From DVED01 sp963838375 (GTDB lineage: Bacteria > Cyanobacteriota > Cyanobacteriia > Cyanobacteriales > Geitlerinemataceae): DNA of 64,000 nt. Below, piece after piece: positions 25,337 through 35,369 of the stretch. The DNA is taken from NCBI GenBank assembly GCA_963838375.1, contig CAWIQY010000003.1, positions 62,001-126,000 on the forward strand, read 5' to 3'. The position numbers and the translations under genes were made by a program. How positions within the stretch are numbered: the first letter of the stretch is position 1; each line of letters begins with the position of its first letter. The notes under the pieces are model-generated. The model was not told the origin of the DNA. It saw only the letters and a list, made by a program, of their open reading frames with translations, and did no database searches.

Positions 25337-28291
25337 TCACGACTCCTCAGATCTAGGTGGATACTGTTGGAGTGTTTGTTGGAGATACTGTCCGGTGTGG
25401 GAGTTAGGATTTTGTGCCACAGATTCGGGTGTTCCCACCGCTACGACTTCTCCACCCCGATCGCCCCCGTCGGGTCCGAGGTCGATCGCCCAATCGGAAC
25501 AGCGAATCACATCGAGATTATGTTCGATCACCAAAATTGAATTGCCTTTGTCTACCAGCCGTTGTAATACATTTAGTAAGTGATGAACGTCATAAAAAGA
25601 CAAGCCTGTAGTGGGTTCATCGATCAAGTATAAGGTTTTTCCGGTTGCCCGTCGGGATAACTCGGTCGCGAGTTTCACCCGTTGAGCTTCCCCACCCGAT
25701 AGGGTGGGGGCGGGTTGTCCCAGTTGAATGTAACCCAAGCCCACATCGACCAAGGTTTGCAATCGTGTCGCCGCACGAGGGATATTTTCAAACACCCCGA
25801 GGCTTTCCTCGACAGTCATGTTCAGCACGTCGGCAATGGAGTAGCCTTTATATTTGACTTGCAAGGTCTCTCGATTGTACCGCGCCCCTTTGCAGACGTC
25901 GCACTGCACGTAAACATCGGGGAGAAAGTTCATGGCAATAACGTTGACACCCTGTCCTCCACAGGCTTCGCAGCGTCCTCCCTTGACATTAAACGAAAAT
26001 TGTCCGGGTGCATATCCTCGAGTTTTGGCTTCGATCGTTTCGGCAAACACACTGCGAATACTATCAAAAATGCCAGTATACGTTGCCGGGTTAGAACGTG
26101 GCGTTCGACCGATAGGAGATTGGTCGATGACAATCACCTTATCCACCGCATCCTTAACGCTTTCGCGTTTGGCAGATTTCACTTTTAGCTCTCCCAAATC
26201 TTTGGGAAAGGGAACTCGACGGGTCAGGTGGTGTTGCAGAGCGGGGTACAGAAGTTCGTCGATCAGACTGGATTTTCCCGAGCCGGAAACACCGGTCACA
26301 CACACGAGTCTTCCTAGGGGGATTTCGACGTCGATCTGCTGGAGATTGTTTCGATGGGCATCTACCAGGATTAACGATCGACCGTTGCCTCGGCGTCGCG
26401 TGCTGGGTGTCTCGATCTCTTTTTTCCCCGATAAATACGCCCCGGTTAGCGATCGTTCTGCTGTCAAAATCGCCTCTAAATCCCCTTGGGCAATGATTTC
26501 GCCGCCGTGAACTCCGGCACCCGGACCGATATCGACGAGGTAGTCTGCCGATCGAATGGTCTCTTCATCGTGTTCCACCACAATCAGGGTATTGCCTAGG
26601 TCTTTCAGCTTTGTCAATGTTTGTAACAATCGGGCATTATCTCGCTGGTGCAATCCGATACTGGGTTCGTCGAGGACGTACAACACCCCGGTCAGCCCCG
26701 ATCCGATTTGGGTGGCGAGGCGGATACGCTGGGCTTCACCGCCCGAGAGAGTCATTGCCGCCCGATCGAGGGTCAAGTAATCGAGTCCAACATCCAATAA
26801 AAATTGCAGTCGCGATCGAATTTCTCGCAGGACTAAATCCGCAATTTGGGCTTGACGATCGCTCAAGTCTAATTCATCAATGCGCGACAAACATTGACGG
26901 ATGGAAACTTGTGTCACATCGGTAATTTTAAACTGTCCCACGCGAACGGACAGCACTTCGGGTTTCAACCGATAGCCGTTGCAAGCTTCGCAAACTTTAT
27001 TCACCAAATAAGGTTCTAATTTTTCTTTGACTTGTTCCGAAGACGAGTCTTCATACTGTCGTTCCAGCAGAGCCAATGCCCCGACATAAGGTCGATAGTA
27101 ACCCCGATCGTCTCGATAGCGAGAGTCCGTTTCCACCCAAATGGGTTCTGGAGAACCGTACAAAATGAGTCGTTGTTGTTCGGGGGTCAGGTTTTGCCAG
27201 GAGGTACTCAGTTCAAACTTATAAGCTTGTCCGAGGCTGTAAAGTAGGGAGAGATAGTAGGTATTATCTTTATCCGACCAAGGGGCGATGGCGCTGTAAA
27301 CGGGAGCTGTAGGATCGGGTACGATCAAATCGGCAGAAAAGGCTCGGGACGAACCCAATCCGTGACAGTTGGGACAGGCTCCGTAGGGAGAGTTGAAGGA
27401 AAAGATCCGAGGGGACAACTCTGCCATAACTGCCCCGTGTTCGGGACAGGCAAAGTTTTCGGAAAAGACGATTTCTCGATCGGCAGACGACTCGTCAGTT
27501 GAGATTTGAGCGAGCACCAAAGCAATGCCGTCGGATTGTCGTAAGGCGGTGGTCAGGGAATCGGCAAGACGTTCGGCAATCCCGTCTTTTTGGACGAGAC
27601 GATCGACAACGATTTCGAGGGTATGAGTTTGATTTTTATCCAGGGTAATGTTGTCAGAAAGATCGCGAATTTCGCCATCGACTCGTACCCGAACAAAGCC
27701 TTGGGATGCCAAACTTGATAATACTTTTTGATGCGTCCCTTTTTTGCCGCGCACCACCGGGGAAAGAATTTGAAACCGGGTTCCCTCGGGCAATTCTAGA
27801 ACCCGATCGCACATTTGGTCGATGGTTTGCGGGGCAATGGTTCGATCGCAATGGGGACAGTGGGGTTCGCCAGCGCGTCCGAATAACAACCGCAGATAAT
27901 CGTAAATTTCTGTGACTGTCCCCACAGTGGAGCGAGGATTGTGGGAGGTCGATTTTTGGTCGATGGAAATTGCCGGACTCAACCCTTCGATGGCATCGAC
28001 ATCGGGTTTGTCTAATTGTCCCAAAAATTGGCGGGCATAGGCGCTGAGAGACTCGATGTAGCGCCGTTGTCCCTCGGCAAAGATGGTATCGAATGCCAGG
28101 GAGGATTTACCGGAACCCGAAACCCCGGTAAAAACGATCAAACGATCGCGCGGTAACTCCAAGTCCACATTTTTCAGATTATGCTGTCTAGCTCCCCGCA
28201 CCCGAATCGCATTGGGCATCGGCGCGGCTTGGGTGGGAAAGCTATCCGGCTGTTGGGAAGTCGGGGATGGAGGGCGGCGGCGTTTGGACAT
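25337..28291 (-). CDS. uvrA: Excinuclease ABC subunit A
   Basis: 984 aa. UvrA is the damage-recognition ATPase of nucleotide excision repair and loads UvrB. It has two ABC modules, each with Walker A (GVSGSGKSSLAFDTI near 55; GVSGSGKSSLIDELL near 665) and a signature motif (TLSGGEAQRIRLATQ, TLSGGEAQRVKLATE). Zinc-binding pairs are visible (ACPNCHG; CEACGGQG with CDVCKGAR). Length is typical. The start ATG gives a short Pro/Ser-rich leader before the conserved IRVRGARQHNLKNVDL. Confidence 0.97.
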   Translation of the reverse strand: MSKRRRPPSPTSQQPDSFPTQAAPMPNAIRVRGARQHNLKNVDLELPRDRLIVFTGVSGSGKSSLAFDTIFAEGQRRYIESLSAYARQFLGQLDKPDVDAIEGLSPAISIDQKSTSHNPRSTVGTVTEIYDYLRLLFGRAGEPHCPHCDRTIAPQTIDQMCDRVLELPEGTRFQILSPVVRGKKGTHQKVLSSLASQGFVRVRVDGEIRDLSDNITLDKNQTHTLEIVVDRLVQKDGIAERLADSLTTALRQSDGIALVLAQISTDESSADREIVFSENFACPEHGAVMAELSPRIFSFNSPYGACPNCHGLGSSRAFSADLIVPDPTAPVYSAIAPWSDKDNTYYLSLLYSLGQAYKFELSTSWQNLTPEQQRLILYGSPEPIWVETDSRYRDDRGYYRPYVGALALLERQYEDSSSEQVKEKLEPYLVNKVCEACNGYRLKPEVLSVRVGQFKITDVTQVSIRQCLSRIDELDLSDRQAQIADLVLREIRSRLQFLLDVGLDYLTLDRAAMTLSGGEAQRIRLATQIGSGLTGVLYVLDEPSIGLHQRDNARLLQTLTKLKDLGNTLIVVEHDEETIRSADYLVDIGPGAGVHGGEIIAQGDLEAILTAERSLTGAYLSGKKEIETPSTRRRGNGRSLILVDAHRNNLQQIDVEIPLGRLVCVTGVSGSGKSSLIDELLYPALQHHLTRRVPFPKDLGELKVKSAKRESVKDAVDKVIVIDQSPIGRTPRSNPATYTGIFDSIRSVFAETIEAKTRGYAPGQFSFNVKGGRCEACGGQGVNVIAMNFLPDVYVQCDVCKGARYNRETLQVKYKGYSIADVLNMTVEESLGVFENIPRAATRLQTLVDVGLGYIQLGQPAPTLSGGEAQRVKLATELSRRATGKTLYLIDEPTTGLSFYDVHHLLNVLQRLVDKGNSILVIEHNLDVIRCSDWAIDLGPDGGDRGGEVVAVGTPESVAQNPNSHTGQYLQQTLQQYPPRSEES

Positions 28292-28383
28292 GGAGTCGGA
28301 ACGATACTAATGCTGTACAATTCTAACGCCCTACGGTCAAGTCGTGTGCAATGCGCGGTTCGGGGTTCGGGATTAGGGATTGG

Positions 28384-29346
28384 TCACGGTTGGCTGTACT
28401 GGACTCGGGGGTCTAACAGGCTATATAACAGATCGGCAAGTAAATTGAAGAGGACGATTAATAGGGCGTAGACGATCGTAATTCCCATGACGACAGGGGT
28501 ATCGCTGCGGTAGATCGAATCGACCAGTAGAGATCCAATGCCGGGTACGCGAAACACTTGTTCTGTTACCAAAGCGCCCGTAAACACAGTAGGGATATCC
28601 AGCGCGACGAGTGTCACCACTGGAATTGCGGCATTGCGCAAGACGTGGCGTCCGATGACGGCGATGTTGGATAAGCCTTTAGCATAGGCGGTGCGAACGT
28701 AGGGTCGATCGAGTCGGTCTAAAACAGAAGACCGGATAAAGCGGACTAGCAGCGCACATTGGTACAGTCCGAGGACGCAAACGGGCATAATGGATTGTTT
28801 GAACTGTTCGATCAGACTCTGCCAGTTTCTCACTTGGAGGGTGCTGTTATAGATAAAGGGAAACCATTGCAAGCGAACACTAAAAATAATAATAAAAAGC
28901 AGTCCGGTAAAAAAAGTCGGTAGGGAAAACCAGAAAAAGGCGAACGTGGTGGCAAGACGATCGAAGGTAGAATAACGTTTGAGTGCAGAGAGGACGCCCA
29001 GTGGCAATGCCAGGGAAATGGCGAGCAGATATGCCGAACCCACCACCCACAAGGTCGTTGGCAAGCGTTGCAGCAACAGTTGACTGACGGGGGTACGACT
29101 GACAAAAGAATAGCCCATATCGCCGCGCATCAGGGCGATCGCCCATTTAAAATAGCGAATGTAGATGGGTTGGTCTAATCCGAGAGATCGACGCAAGTTT
29201 TCTCGCACTTCGGCAGTAATGGCTGGGTTGGTTGCCAGTTCTCCCATGGGATCGCCCGGTGCGAGTGCCAAAATGGTAAAGACAACCAGACTGATGGCAA
29301 ACAGGGTGGGAATCGAAATCAGGAATCGCCGAAGAAAATATCGCAT
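28384..29346 (-). CDS. ABC transporter permease, DppB/OppB type
   Basis: 320 aa from the ATG at 29346, which begins the conserved MRYFLRRFLISIPTLFAISL; the frame is open ~27 codons further but without homology. Six membrane segments are expected. The periplasmic region has LGLDQPIYIRYFKW and GDMGYSF, and the cytoplasmic EAA loop reads YVRTAYAKGLSNIAVIGRHVL. This is the first permease of a peptide/nickel/oligosaccharide importer. No binding protein, second permease or ATPase is adjacent, so the rest of the transporter is elsewhere, as often in cyanobacteria. Confidence 0.9.
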   Translation of the reverse strand: MRYFLRRFLISIPTLFAISLVVFTILALAPGDPMGELATNPAITAEVRENLRRSLGLDQPIYIRYFKWAIALMRGDMGYSFVSRTPVSQLLLQRLPTTLWVVGSAYLLAISLALPLGVLSALKRYSTFDRLATTFAFFWFSLPTFFTGLLFIIIFSVRLQWFPFIYNSTLQVRNWQSLIEQFKQSIMPVCVLGLYQCALLVRFIRSSVLDRLDRPYVRTAYAKGLSNIAVIGRHVLRNAAIPVVTLVALDIPTVFTGALVTEQVFRVPGIGSLLVDSIYRSDTPVVMGITIVYALLIVLFNLLADLLYSLLDPRVQYSQP

Positions 29347-29709
29347 CACGAATCGAGTTGAGTTTAAGACTTGACGCCAGGGTGATTTTCCTGTAGGTTG
29401 TCTCCTATTCAAAAGAGAGTCACTCACGGGAAGTAAAGAGATTTATTTTTGTCTTTGCTCGATTTCTCACCGTTCGACGGTCAGTTTTCGGGCGTGAGAA
29501 CGATCGATGCCGGGCGGGGTTCTAGAGGTCGATCCCGATGGGGATCGGTTTGCTGTTTCCCGAGAGACTGACGGTTGGCACAGCCGATCGTCTGTGGATG
29601 GTCACATTTATCTGACGTGGGCGATCGTGTATTCGACAACGATCGCCCCATTTTTCGGGTTTTAGGTTCGATCGTTCTTTGTCCTGTTCCGCTTCCAAAT
29701 TGTATAGTT

Positions 29710-31464
29710 ATGTCCCAAATAAAAGCAACCGATCGATTTGAATATTTTTCTTTACGAGTCAAGCCTCTGTTAGAAATCCTTTACGATCGATCGGCGGTCA
29801 CAACAGTCCTCGATCGACTCTTTTCCTTAGTTGGCGATCGATTTGCCGAGTCGGTAGAAGAAAATCTGTCCAAGTGGAGCGAGAAAAACACGATCGTCAT
29901 TACCTACGGCGATAGTATTTATAACACTTCTGGGGAAAAACCTCTCGTCACCTTGAGACGATTCTGCGAACAATACTTCCAAGATACGATTACAGGTATT
30001 CATATTTTACCCTTTTTTCCCTACAGTTCCGATGATGGATTTTCAGTTATCGATTATCGATCGGTGAACCCCGAATTAGGAGATTGGGAAGATATCAAAG
30101 CGATCGGCAAACAGTTCGATTTGATGGTCGATGTTGTCCTCAATCACGTCTCCAGTCAAAGCGAGTGGTTCGCGCAGTTTCAGCAAGGAATCGAACCGGG
30201 ATGTCACTATTTCATTGAAGTCGATCCCTCCACAGATGTATCCGAAGTTGTCCGTCCCCGCAGTACGCCTTTATTGGTCAAAGTCGAAACCAATCGCGGA
30301 GAAAAATACGTTTGGGCAACCTTTAGCGACGACCAAATCGACCTCAACTTTGCCAATCCAGATGTATTGATTGAATTTGTTGAAATTCTGTTATTTTATT
30401 GGCAAAACGGCTCTAAGTATTTTCGACTCGATGCCGTCGGTTTTTTGTGGAAAGAAATTGGCACGCCCTGCATTCATCTTCTCCAAACCCACGCGGCGAT
30501 TAAACTGCTGCGCGAATTGCTGCAAATGGTCGATCCCTCTGCCGTTTTAATCACCGAAACTAACGTTCCCAACCGCGAAAATTTAAGTTATTTTGGCAAC
30601 CGCAACGAGACTCATGTTATTTATAACTTTAGCTTGCCGCCTTTACTGTTAAATGCACTGATCCAAGGGCGTTCCGATCATCTCAAAACCTGGATGATGA
30701 GTATGCCGCCTGCCCCCATCGGCTGTGCTTATCTGAACTTTACCGCATCTCACGACGGCATCGGCTTGCGTCCGGCAGAAGGATTACTCGCCCAAGATGA
30801 ATACGACACGCTGTTGAAGACGATGCAGCAATTTGGCGGTAAAATTAGTATGAGGCGCAAACCCGATGGTACGGAAAGTCCTTACGAAATTAATATTTCT
30901 CTATTCGATGCCCTCAAAGGAACGGCAAAAGGAGAAGATAAATGGCAGATCGATCGTTTTCTGTGTTCTCAAACGATCGTCATGGCACTCGAAGGCATTC
31001 CCGCATTCTACATTCACAGCTTACTAGCAACACATAACGATGAAGACAATTTGCAAAGAACGGGACGAAATCGATCGATCAATCGCCATCGCTGGAACGA
31101 AGAACTGTTAGAAGAAAAACTTTCCGATCCCAAATCCGAGCATAAGATCGTTTTGCAAGAACTCTGTCGGCGCATTCAAATTCGCCGCCGTCAAACAGCC
31201 TTTCACCCCAATGCTACTCAGTATACTTTGCATCCGGGAAACAAATCTTTATTTGCCTTCTGGCGACAAAATATGACTCGAGATCAGAGTATTTTTTGCA
31301 TTCATAACTTGAGCGATCGAACTCAAAAATTGCACTTATCCGATCTCAATTTAATAGGAATAGACTCGTGGTGCGATCTCCTCAGTGGCAAGCAAATTGA
31401 AGATTTGTATGCAACATTGACACTAAAACCGTATCAATGTACTTGGATTACCAATAAGTTCTAG
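29710..31464 (+). CDS. GH13_18 glycoside phosphorylase, probably glucosylglycerate phosphorylase
   Basis: 584 aa from the ATG at 29710; the frame is open upstream but conserved sequence starts just after this point. A sucrose-phosphorylase-like (GH13 subfamily 18) barrel: GIHILPFFPYSSDDGFSVIDY, DVVLNHVSSQSEWF, nucleophile Asp in FRLDAVGFLWKE, acid/base Glu in LITETNVPN, and FTASHDGIGLRPAEG. These enzymes reversibly phosphorolyse alpha-glucosides to glucose-1-phosphate. The next gene resembles glucosyl-3-phosphoglycerate synthase, so glucosylglycerate is the likeliest substrate; sucrose is the alternative. The pairing is the main evidence for specificity. Confidence 0.82.
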   Translation: MSQIKATDRFEYFSLRVKPLLEILYDRSAVTTVLDRLFSLVGDRFAESVEENLSKWSEKNTIVITYGDSIYNTSGEKPLVTLRRFCEQYFQDTITGIHILPFFPYSSDDGFSVIDYRSVNPELGDWEDIKAIGKQFDLMVDVVLNHVSSQSEWFAQFQQGIEPGCHYFIEVDPSTDVSEVVRPRSTPLLVKVETNRGEKYVWATFSDDQIDLNFANPDVLIEFVEILLFYWQNGSKYFRLDAVGFLWKEIGTPCIHLLQTHAAIKLLRELLQMVDPSAVLITETNVPNRENLSYFGNRNETHVIYNFSLPPLLLNALIQGRSDHLKTWMMSMPPAPIGCAYLNFTASHDGIGLRPAEGLLAQDEYDTLLKTMQQFGGKISMRRKPDGTESPYEINISLFDALKGTAKGEDKWQIDRFLCSQTIVMALEGIPAFYIHSLLATHNDEDNLQRTGRNRSINRHRWNEELLEEKLSDPKSEHKIVLQELCRRIQIRRRQTAFHPNATQYTLHPGNKSLFAFWRQNMTRDQSIFCIHNLSDRTQKLHLSDLNLIGIDSWCDLLSGKQIEDLYATLTLKPYQCTWITNKF

Positions 31465-31562
31465 CGATCGACTTTGTATCAATTCTAACACTTATTTCCC
31501 CCCGATCGCTTCATAATCAACGAGTTATGAGGGAGATTCCGTCATTAATTCCGTAACTTAAT

Positions 31563-32807
31563 ATGGATTACAAACAAGATCCCATTACAACCATCCACGA
31601 CTTGGGTTGTCCCTTAGAATTGCTAGAAGATCGCTTGATGCAAATTCAAGATCGATCGTCGAGTGCCGTTCTCATACCCGCCCTGTTTGCAGAGCTCGAA
31701 AGACCGGCTATAACTCAGATTCGCGAACAGTTACAGCTCTGTCCGTTTGTCAGTACTGTCGTGGTTTGCCTGTATGCTGACACTTTTGAAGAATACGCTC
31801 ACGCCGTCAATTTTTTTGCACCCCTGCCGCAAAACACGGTGGTAATTTGGGAAAATGGCGATCGCATCGGCAGAATTTTAGAATACTTGAAAGAGTGCGG
31901 TTTAGACTTGATGCGCTTCAAAGGCAAAGGAAAAGCCGTTTGGTTGGGGTTGGGCGTGGCTTCCTTGCTTGCCGATGCCATCGCCCTACACGATGCCGAT
32001 ATCACCACCTACGATCGATCCTATCCCCTCAAACTACTATATCCGCTGATGGAAAAGGAGTTTGGCATTTCCTTCAACAAAGCCTATTACGCCCGTTTGG
32101 GGAGCCATACCCGCCATCTGAACGGACGAGTATGCCGACTGTTCGTCACGCCTCTGCTGACGGCGCTGACAGAACTCTTTGGCGATCGAAATTACTTACG
32201 GTATCTCAACGCCTTTCGCTATCCCCTCTCCGGCGAATTTGCCCTCACCAACGATTTAGCCCTCAATACCCGCATTCCCGGCGATTGGGGTTTAGAAATC
32301 GGGATGCTGGCGGAAGTGTATCGCAATATTTCACCCAAGCGCATTTCCCAAGTGGATTTGGGGATTTTCGACCACAAACACCAAGCCATCGGCAACTCCA
32401 GCGATGAAGGATTGCAAAAAATGAGCCGGGATATCCTCAGCTCAATTTTGCGGACTCTGACTGAAACCGAATCCGTGGTGATGACAGCAGATACAATCCA
32501 GGCGCTGCGAGTTAAATTTCGCCGCAAAGCACAAGACTATACCCGTCAATATTTTGTGGATGCCTCGTTTAATAATCTGCATTACGATCGTCATCAGGAA
32601 GAAGTGTTGGTCGAAATTTTCGAGCAAGCCATTGTAGATGCGGGTCAGCAGTATCTCTGCAATCCCTCTGGGACACAAATTCCGGACTGGACAAGGGCGC
32701 TGGCAGTCATGCCCGATTTACGCGAACAAATTCAAGCTGCTGCCCTAGCCGACGCCCAGGAGGCGACAGAGCATTCGTTTTGCGGATCTTTGACGATCGC
32801 ATCGTAG
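31563..32807 (+). CDS. gpgS: Glucosyl-3-phosphoglycerate synthase-like glycosyltransferase
   Basis: 414 aa, GT81-type GT-A fold. GpgS transfers glucose from an NDP-glucose to 3-phosphoglycerate on the way to the compatible solute glucosylglycerate. The nucleotide-sugar region has KGKGKAVWLGLG and the metal-binding ALHDADITTYDRS (DxD-like). Acceptor-side conserved stretches include YARLGSHTRHLNGRVCRLFVTPL and GWGLEIGML-like GDWGLEIGMLAEVYRNI. It lies 98 bp after the phosphorylase gene on the same strand, forming a synthesis/turnover pair. The phosphatase GpgP is not in the window. Sucrose-phosphate-type alternatives are less likely. Confidence 0.82.
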   Translation: MDYKQDPITTIHDLGCPLELLEDRLMQIQDRSSSAVLIPALFAELERPAITQIREQLQLCPFVSTVVVCLYADTFEEYAHAVNFFAPLPQNTVVIWENGDRIGRILEYLKECGLDLMRFKGKGKAVWLGLGVASLLADAIALHDADITTYDRSYPLKLLYPLMEKEFGISFNKAYYARLGSHTRHLNGRVCRLFVTPLLTALTELFGDRNYLRYLNAFRYPLSGEFALTNDLALNTRIPGDWGLEIGMLAEVYRNISPKRISQVDLGIFDHKHQAIGNSSDEGLQKMSRDILSSILRTLTETESVVMTADTIQALRVKFRRKAQDYTRQYFVDASFNNLHYDRHQEEVLVEIFEQAIVDAGQQYLCNPSGTQIPDWTRALAVMPDLREQIQAAALADAQEATEHSFCGSLTIAS

Positions 32808-32999
32808 GTCAATTTCGCCTGTCGTTTTTTCTCATTGGCGATGGAAAACTGGGGCGATGGAAAACTGGGACTTTTTACCACCAAAAAAAGTTATTTTTCG
32901 GATGGGTGAGTTAAGGAACATCATTCTATACAGTCAATCTCTTCAAATCGTGTGATTTTCGTTGTCACCGAAGTCGATGTTAACGTTAATATCGATCGA

Positions 33000-34449
33000 T
33001 CAAGCCAGACTAAACAGATTTTTCAAGCGCTTGCGCATCCAAACGATCGGATTGGTATCTTCTTCATCATCAATTAACCCCAAACGATGCAGTTCTTCCC
33101 GTCGTTCAGCTAGTTCCGATTGGCACTTTTCTAACTCTTTTATTAGCAATTCATAAACATCGGAATGCTCTTGTAGTAGGTTTTGAAATCCGGTTCGGTT
33201 AATCACAAATAAAATTGTATCTTCGATCGCACGAACAGATGCGGTTCGAGGAATTCCTAACATCAGCGACAGTTCTCCAAGAAACTTTCCGCTCGGAAGA
33301 ACCGTTAGCCGTTTATCTAATTTTTCGACAAATACTTCTACCGATCCCGATAGCACGATATAAAAGGCATCTCCGGGATCGTTTTCTCGAAATAAAATCT
33401 CGGACTTTGCTAGCTTTTGTCGAAATCCAATTTCAATTAGTTGTCTCAGTTGCAGTTCAGAAAAGTTAGCAAAGTAAGTGACTTGTTGCAGCAACTTCCG
33501 CAACGGCATTGATTGAACTGGAGGAACTGGGATTTGAGATCGATTCTCGTCTGGATCGCTCAAACTTTTCGCAGCAACTCCAGACGAGAAATCTTCAGGA
33601 TTTTTAATCCATACATCTTGCTGAGGAAAAGGAATTTGTAAACCCGAAACTCGGAAATTATACTCGATATTAAAATTTAAAGAACTGCGAATATAAGGAT
33701 CTCAGATCGATTCGATTCACCCAAACCCACAGTTCAAAGTTTAGTGCAGAATCTCCGAATCCTACAAACATAACTTTGGGAGGGGGTTCAGACAATACCG
33801 AAGACTCTGAATATGCCGCATTCAGGAGCGTCTCTGTCACTAAAAGTGGATCGCTCTCGTAAGCGACACCCACCGGAATTTCAATTCGGGCAACATAACT
33901 ATCTAAAGTCCAATTTAAAATTCGTTGGTCGATTAAATGACCATTGGGAACAACCACATCTCCCCCGTTTCTCGTCCGAATTAAAGTCGATCGAAGGGCA
34001 ACTTCTTTGATATATCCTGATAAACCATCTAATTCCACAAAATCGCCAACTTTAATCTTGCGTTCGAGGAGTAAAGTGAATCCGCTAATAAAATCTTTTG
34101 CCATATTTTGCAAACCAAAACCGATCCCAACCCCCAAACCGCCAACAACGACCGCAAGAGAATCCAGCTTTAAGCCCATCGCCTGCAAAACGACAATTAA
34201 TCCGAATATGCCAAAACCGTAGCTGACTAGAGTAGAAATGGCTTCTCGGTTGCCTTCGTCAATCTTAAATTTTGTGAGAATTCTGTTCCTGAGAATTTTT
34301 TTGATCGAACGACAGAAAAAGAAAAACAGGAAAATGGCGATAATCAGTTGAAAAATATCTTTCAAGGAAATCGCCGTTTCGCCCAGAGAAATTGAAGTAT
34401 TAAAAATCTGAATAATGTCGTTAAAAATGCTCGAAAACAGAGTTGACAT
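33000..34449 (-). pseudogene. MscS-type channel with C-terminal cNMP-binding domain, frameshifted
   Basis: The first frame (34449-33670, 259 aa) has three N-terminal membrane segments. The MscS pore/beta domain follows (GLGVGIGFGLQNMAKDFISGFTLLLE, GDFVELDGLSGYIKEVALRSTLIRT) up to VWVNRIDLRS. It then runs out. The next frame carries the missing MscS ending (YIRSSLNFNIEYNFRVSGLQIPFPQ) and a cyclic-nucleotide-binding domain with ILFRENDPGDAFYIVLSGSV and GELSLMLGIPRTASVRAI, to the stop at 33000. Removing one base near 33695-33705 fuses them into a ~480-aa cyclic-nucleotide-gated MscS, a known cyanobacterial architecture. Either a sequencing indel or a real break. Confidence 0.82.
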
Positions 34450-34453
34450 GAGT

Positions 34454-35242
34454 CTAAGTTAGTTCTCCACGCAGGACAGTAATGGCTTGTCCTCCCAAGT
34501 AAACCCGATCGCCCTCTATCTTCACCCTAATAACTCCTCCCCGAGAAGAAGCTTGATAGGCAGTAAACTCATTTTGCTGCAATCGTTTCTGCCAAAAGGG
34601 TGCTAAACAACAATGTGCCGAACCCGTCACCGGATCTTCATTAATCCCCACAGCCGGAGCAAAAAAGCGAGAGACAAAATCGTATTCCGGAGATGTTGCT
34701 AAACTCGTGACAATAATGCCGCGAACAGGAAACGTCGCCAAACGGACAAAATCCGGTTTTAAGCTGCGGACAATTTCCTCGGATTCTACCTCGATCAGGT
34801 AATCAGATCCGTCAGTTCCTATGTATTTGGGCACCACCCCTAAAGCCCGATCGAGTTCTTCTAATACTAACGTGTCTTTTGGAGGCTTAACCGGAAAGTT
34901 GAGTTCAATCCAATCCCCATTTTTTGTGGCGGTGAGGACGCCGCTACGGGTCGCAAATTGAAGGGTTTCGCTCATAGCGATCCTCCCGGTTTCCCACAAC
35001 GCATGGGCGCTGGCGAGGGTGGCATGACCGCATAAATCTACCTCCACGGCAGGGGTGAACCAGCGCAAGCGAAATCCATCACCTTCGGGATGCAAAAATG
35101 CCGTTTCCGATAGGTTCATTTCGGCGGCAACTTGCTGCATCCACAAGGCATCGGCAGGTTCATCTAACAGGCAAACAGCGGCAGGGTTGCCTTTGAAGGG
35201 TTGGTTGGTGAAAGCGTCGATTTGCAGGATGGGAATGGTCAT
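34454..35242 (-). CDS. PhzF-family isomerase/epimerase
   Basis: 262 aa with the two-lobed diaminopimelate-epimerase-like PhzF fold. Visible family marks: the N-terminus IPILQIDAFTNQPFKGNPAAV, the catalytic Glu region MNLSETAFL, DLCGHATLASAHAL and INEDPVTGSAHCCLAPFW. PhzF itself isomerises an intermediate of phenazine synthesis, but most cyanobacterial members are of unknown substrate and no phenazine genes are near. The stop is 4 bp before the MscS start codon region, so the two may be co-transcribed. Confidence 0.9.
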   Translation of the reverse strand: MTIPILQIDAFTNQPFKGNPAAVCLLDEPADALWMQQVAAEMNLSETAFLHPEGDGFRLRWFTPAVEVDLCGHATLASAHALWETGRIAMSETLQFATRSGVLTATKNGDWIELNFPVKPPKDTLVLEELDRALGVVPKYIGTDGSDYLIEVESEEIVRSLKPDFVRLATFPVRGIIVTSLATSPEYDFVSRFFAPAVGINEDPVTGSAHCCLAPFWQKRLQQNEFTAYQASSRGGVIRVKIEGDRVYLGGQAITVLRGELT

Positions 35243-35250
35243 AGGTTTGT

Positions 35251-35290
35251 TAGTTAATAGTTAATAGTTAATAGTTAATAGTTAATAGTT
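35251..35290. repeat. Heptanucleotide tandem repeat (TAGTTAA)
   Basis: Five complete copies of TAGTTAA plus TAGTT, upstream of the phzF-like gene. It is of the short tandemly repeated (STRR) heptamer class known from filamentous cyanobacteria. Copy number is likely variable between strains. Confidence 0.9.
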
Positions 35291-35369
35291 GTTCCGCCTT
35301 GCCAACCTATTACAGGTTGCTTATGGCTTTTTCCTATGTGATGGTAATTCAGAATTTCTGAACTCAATG

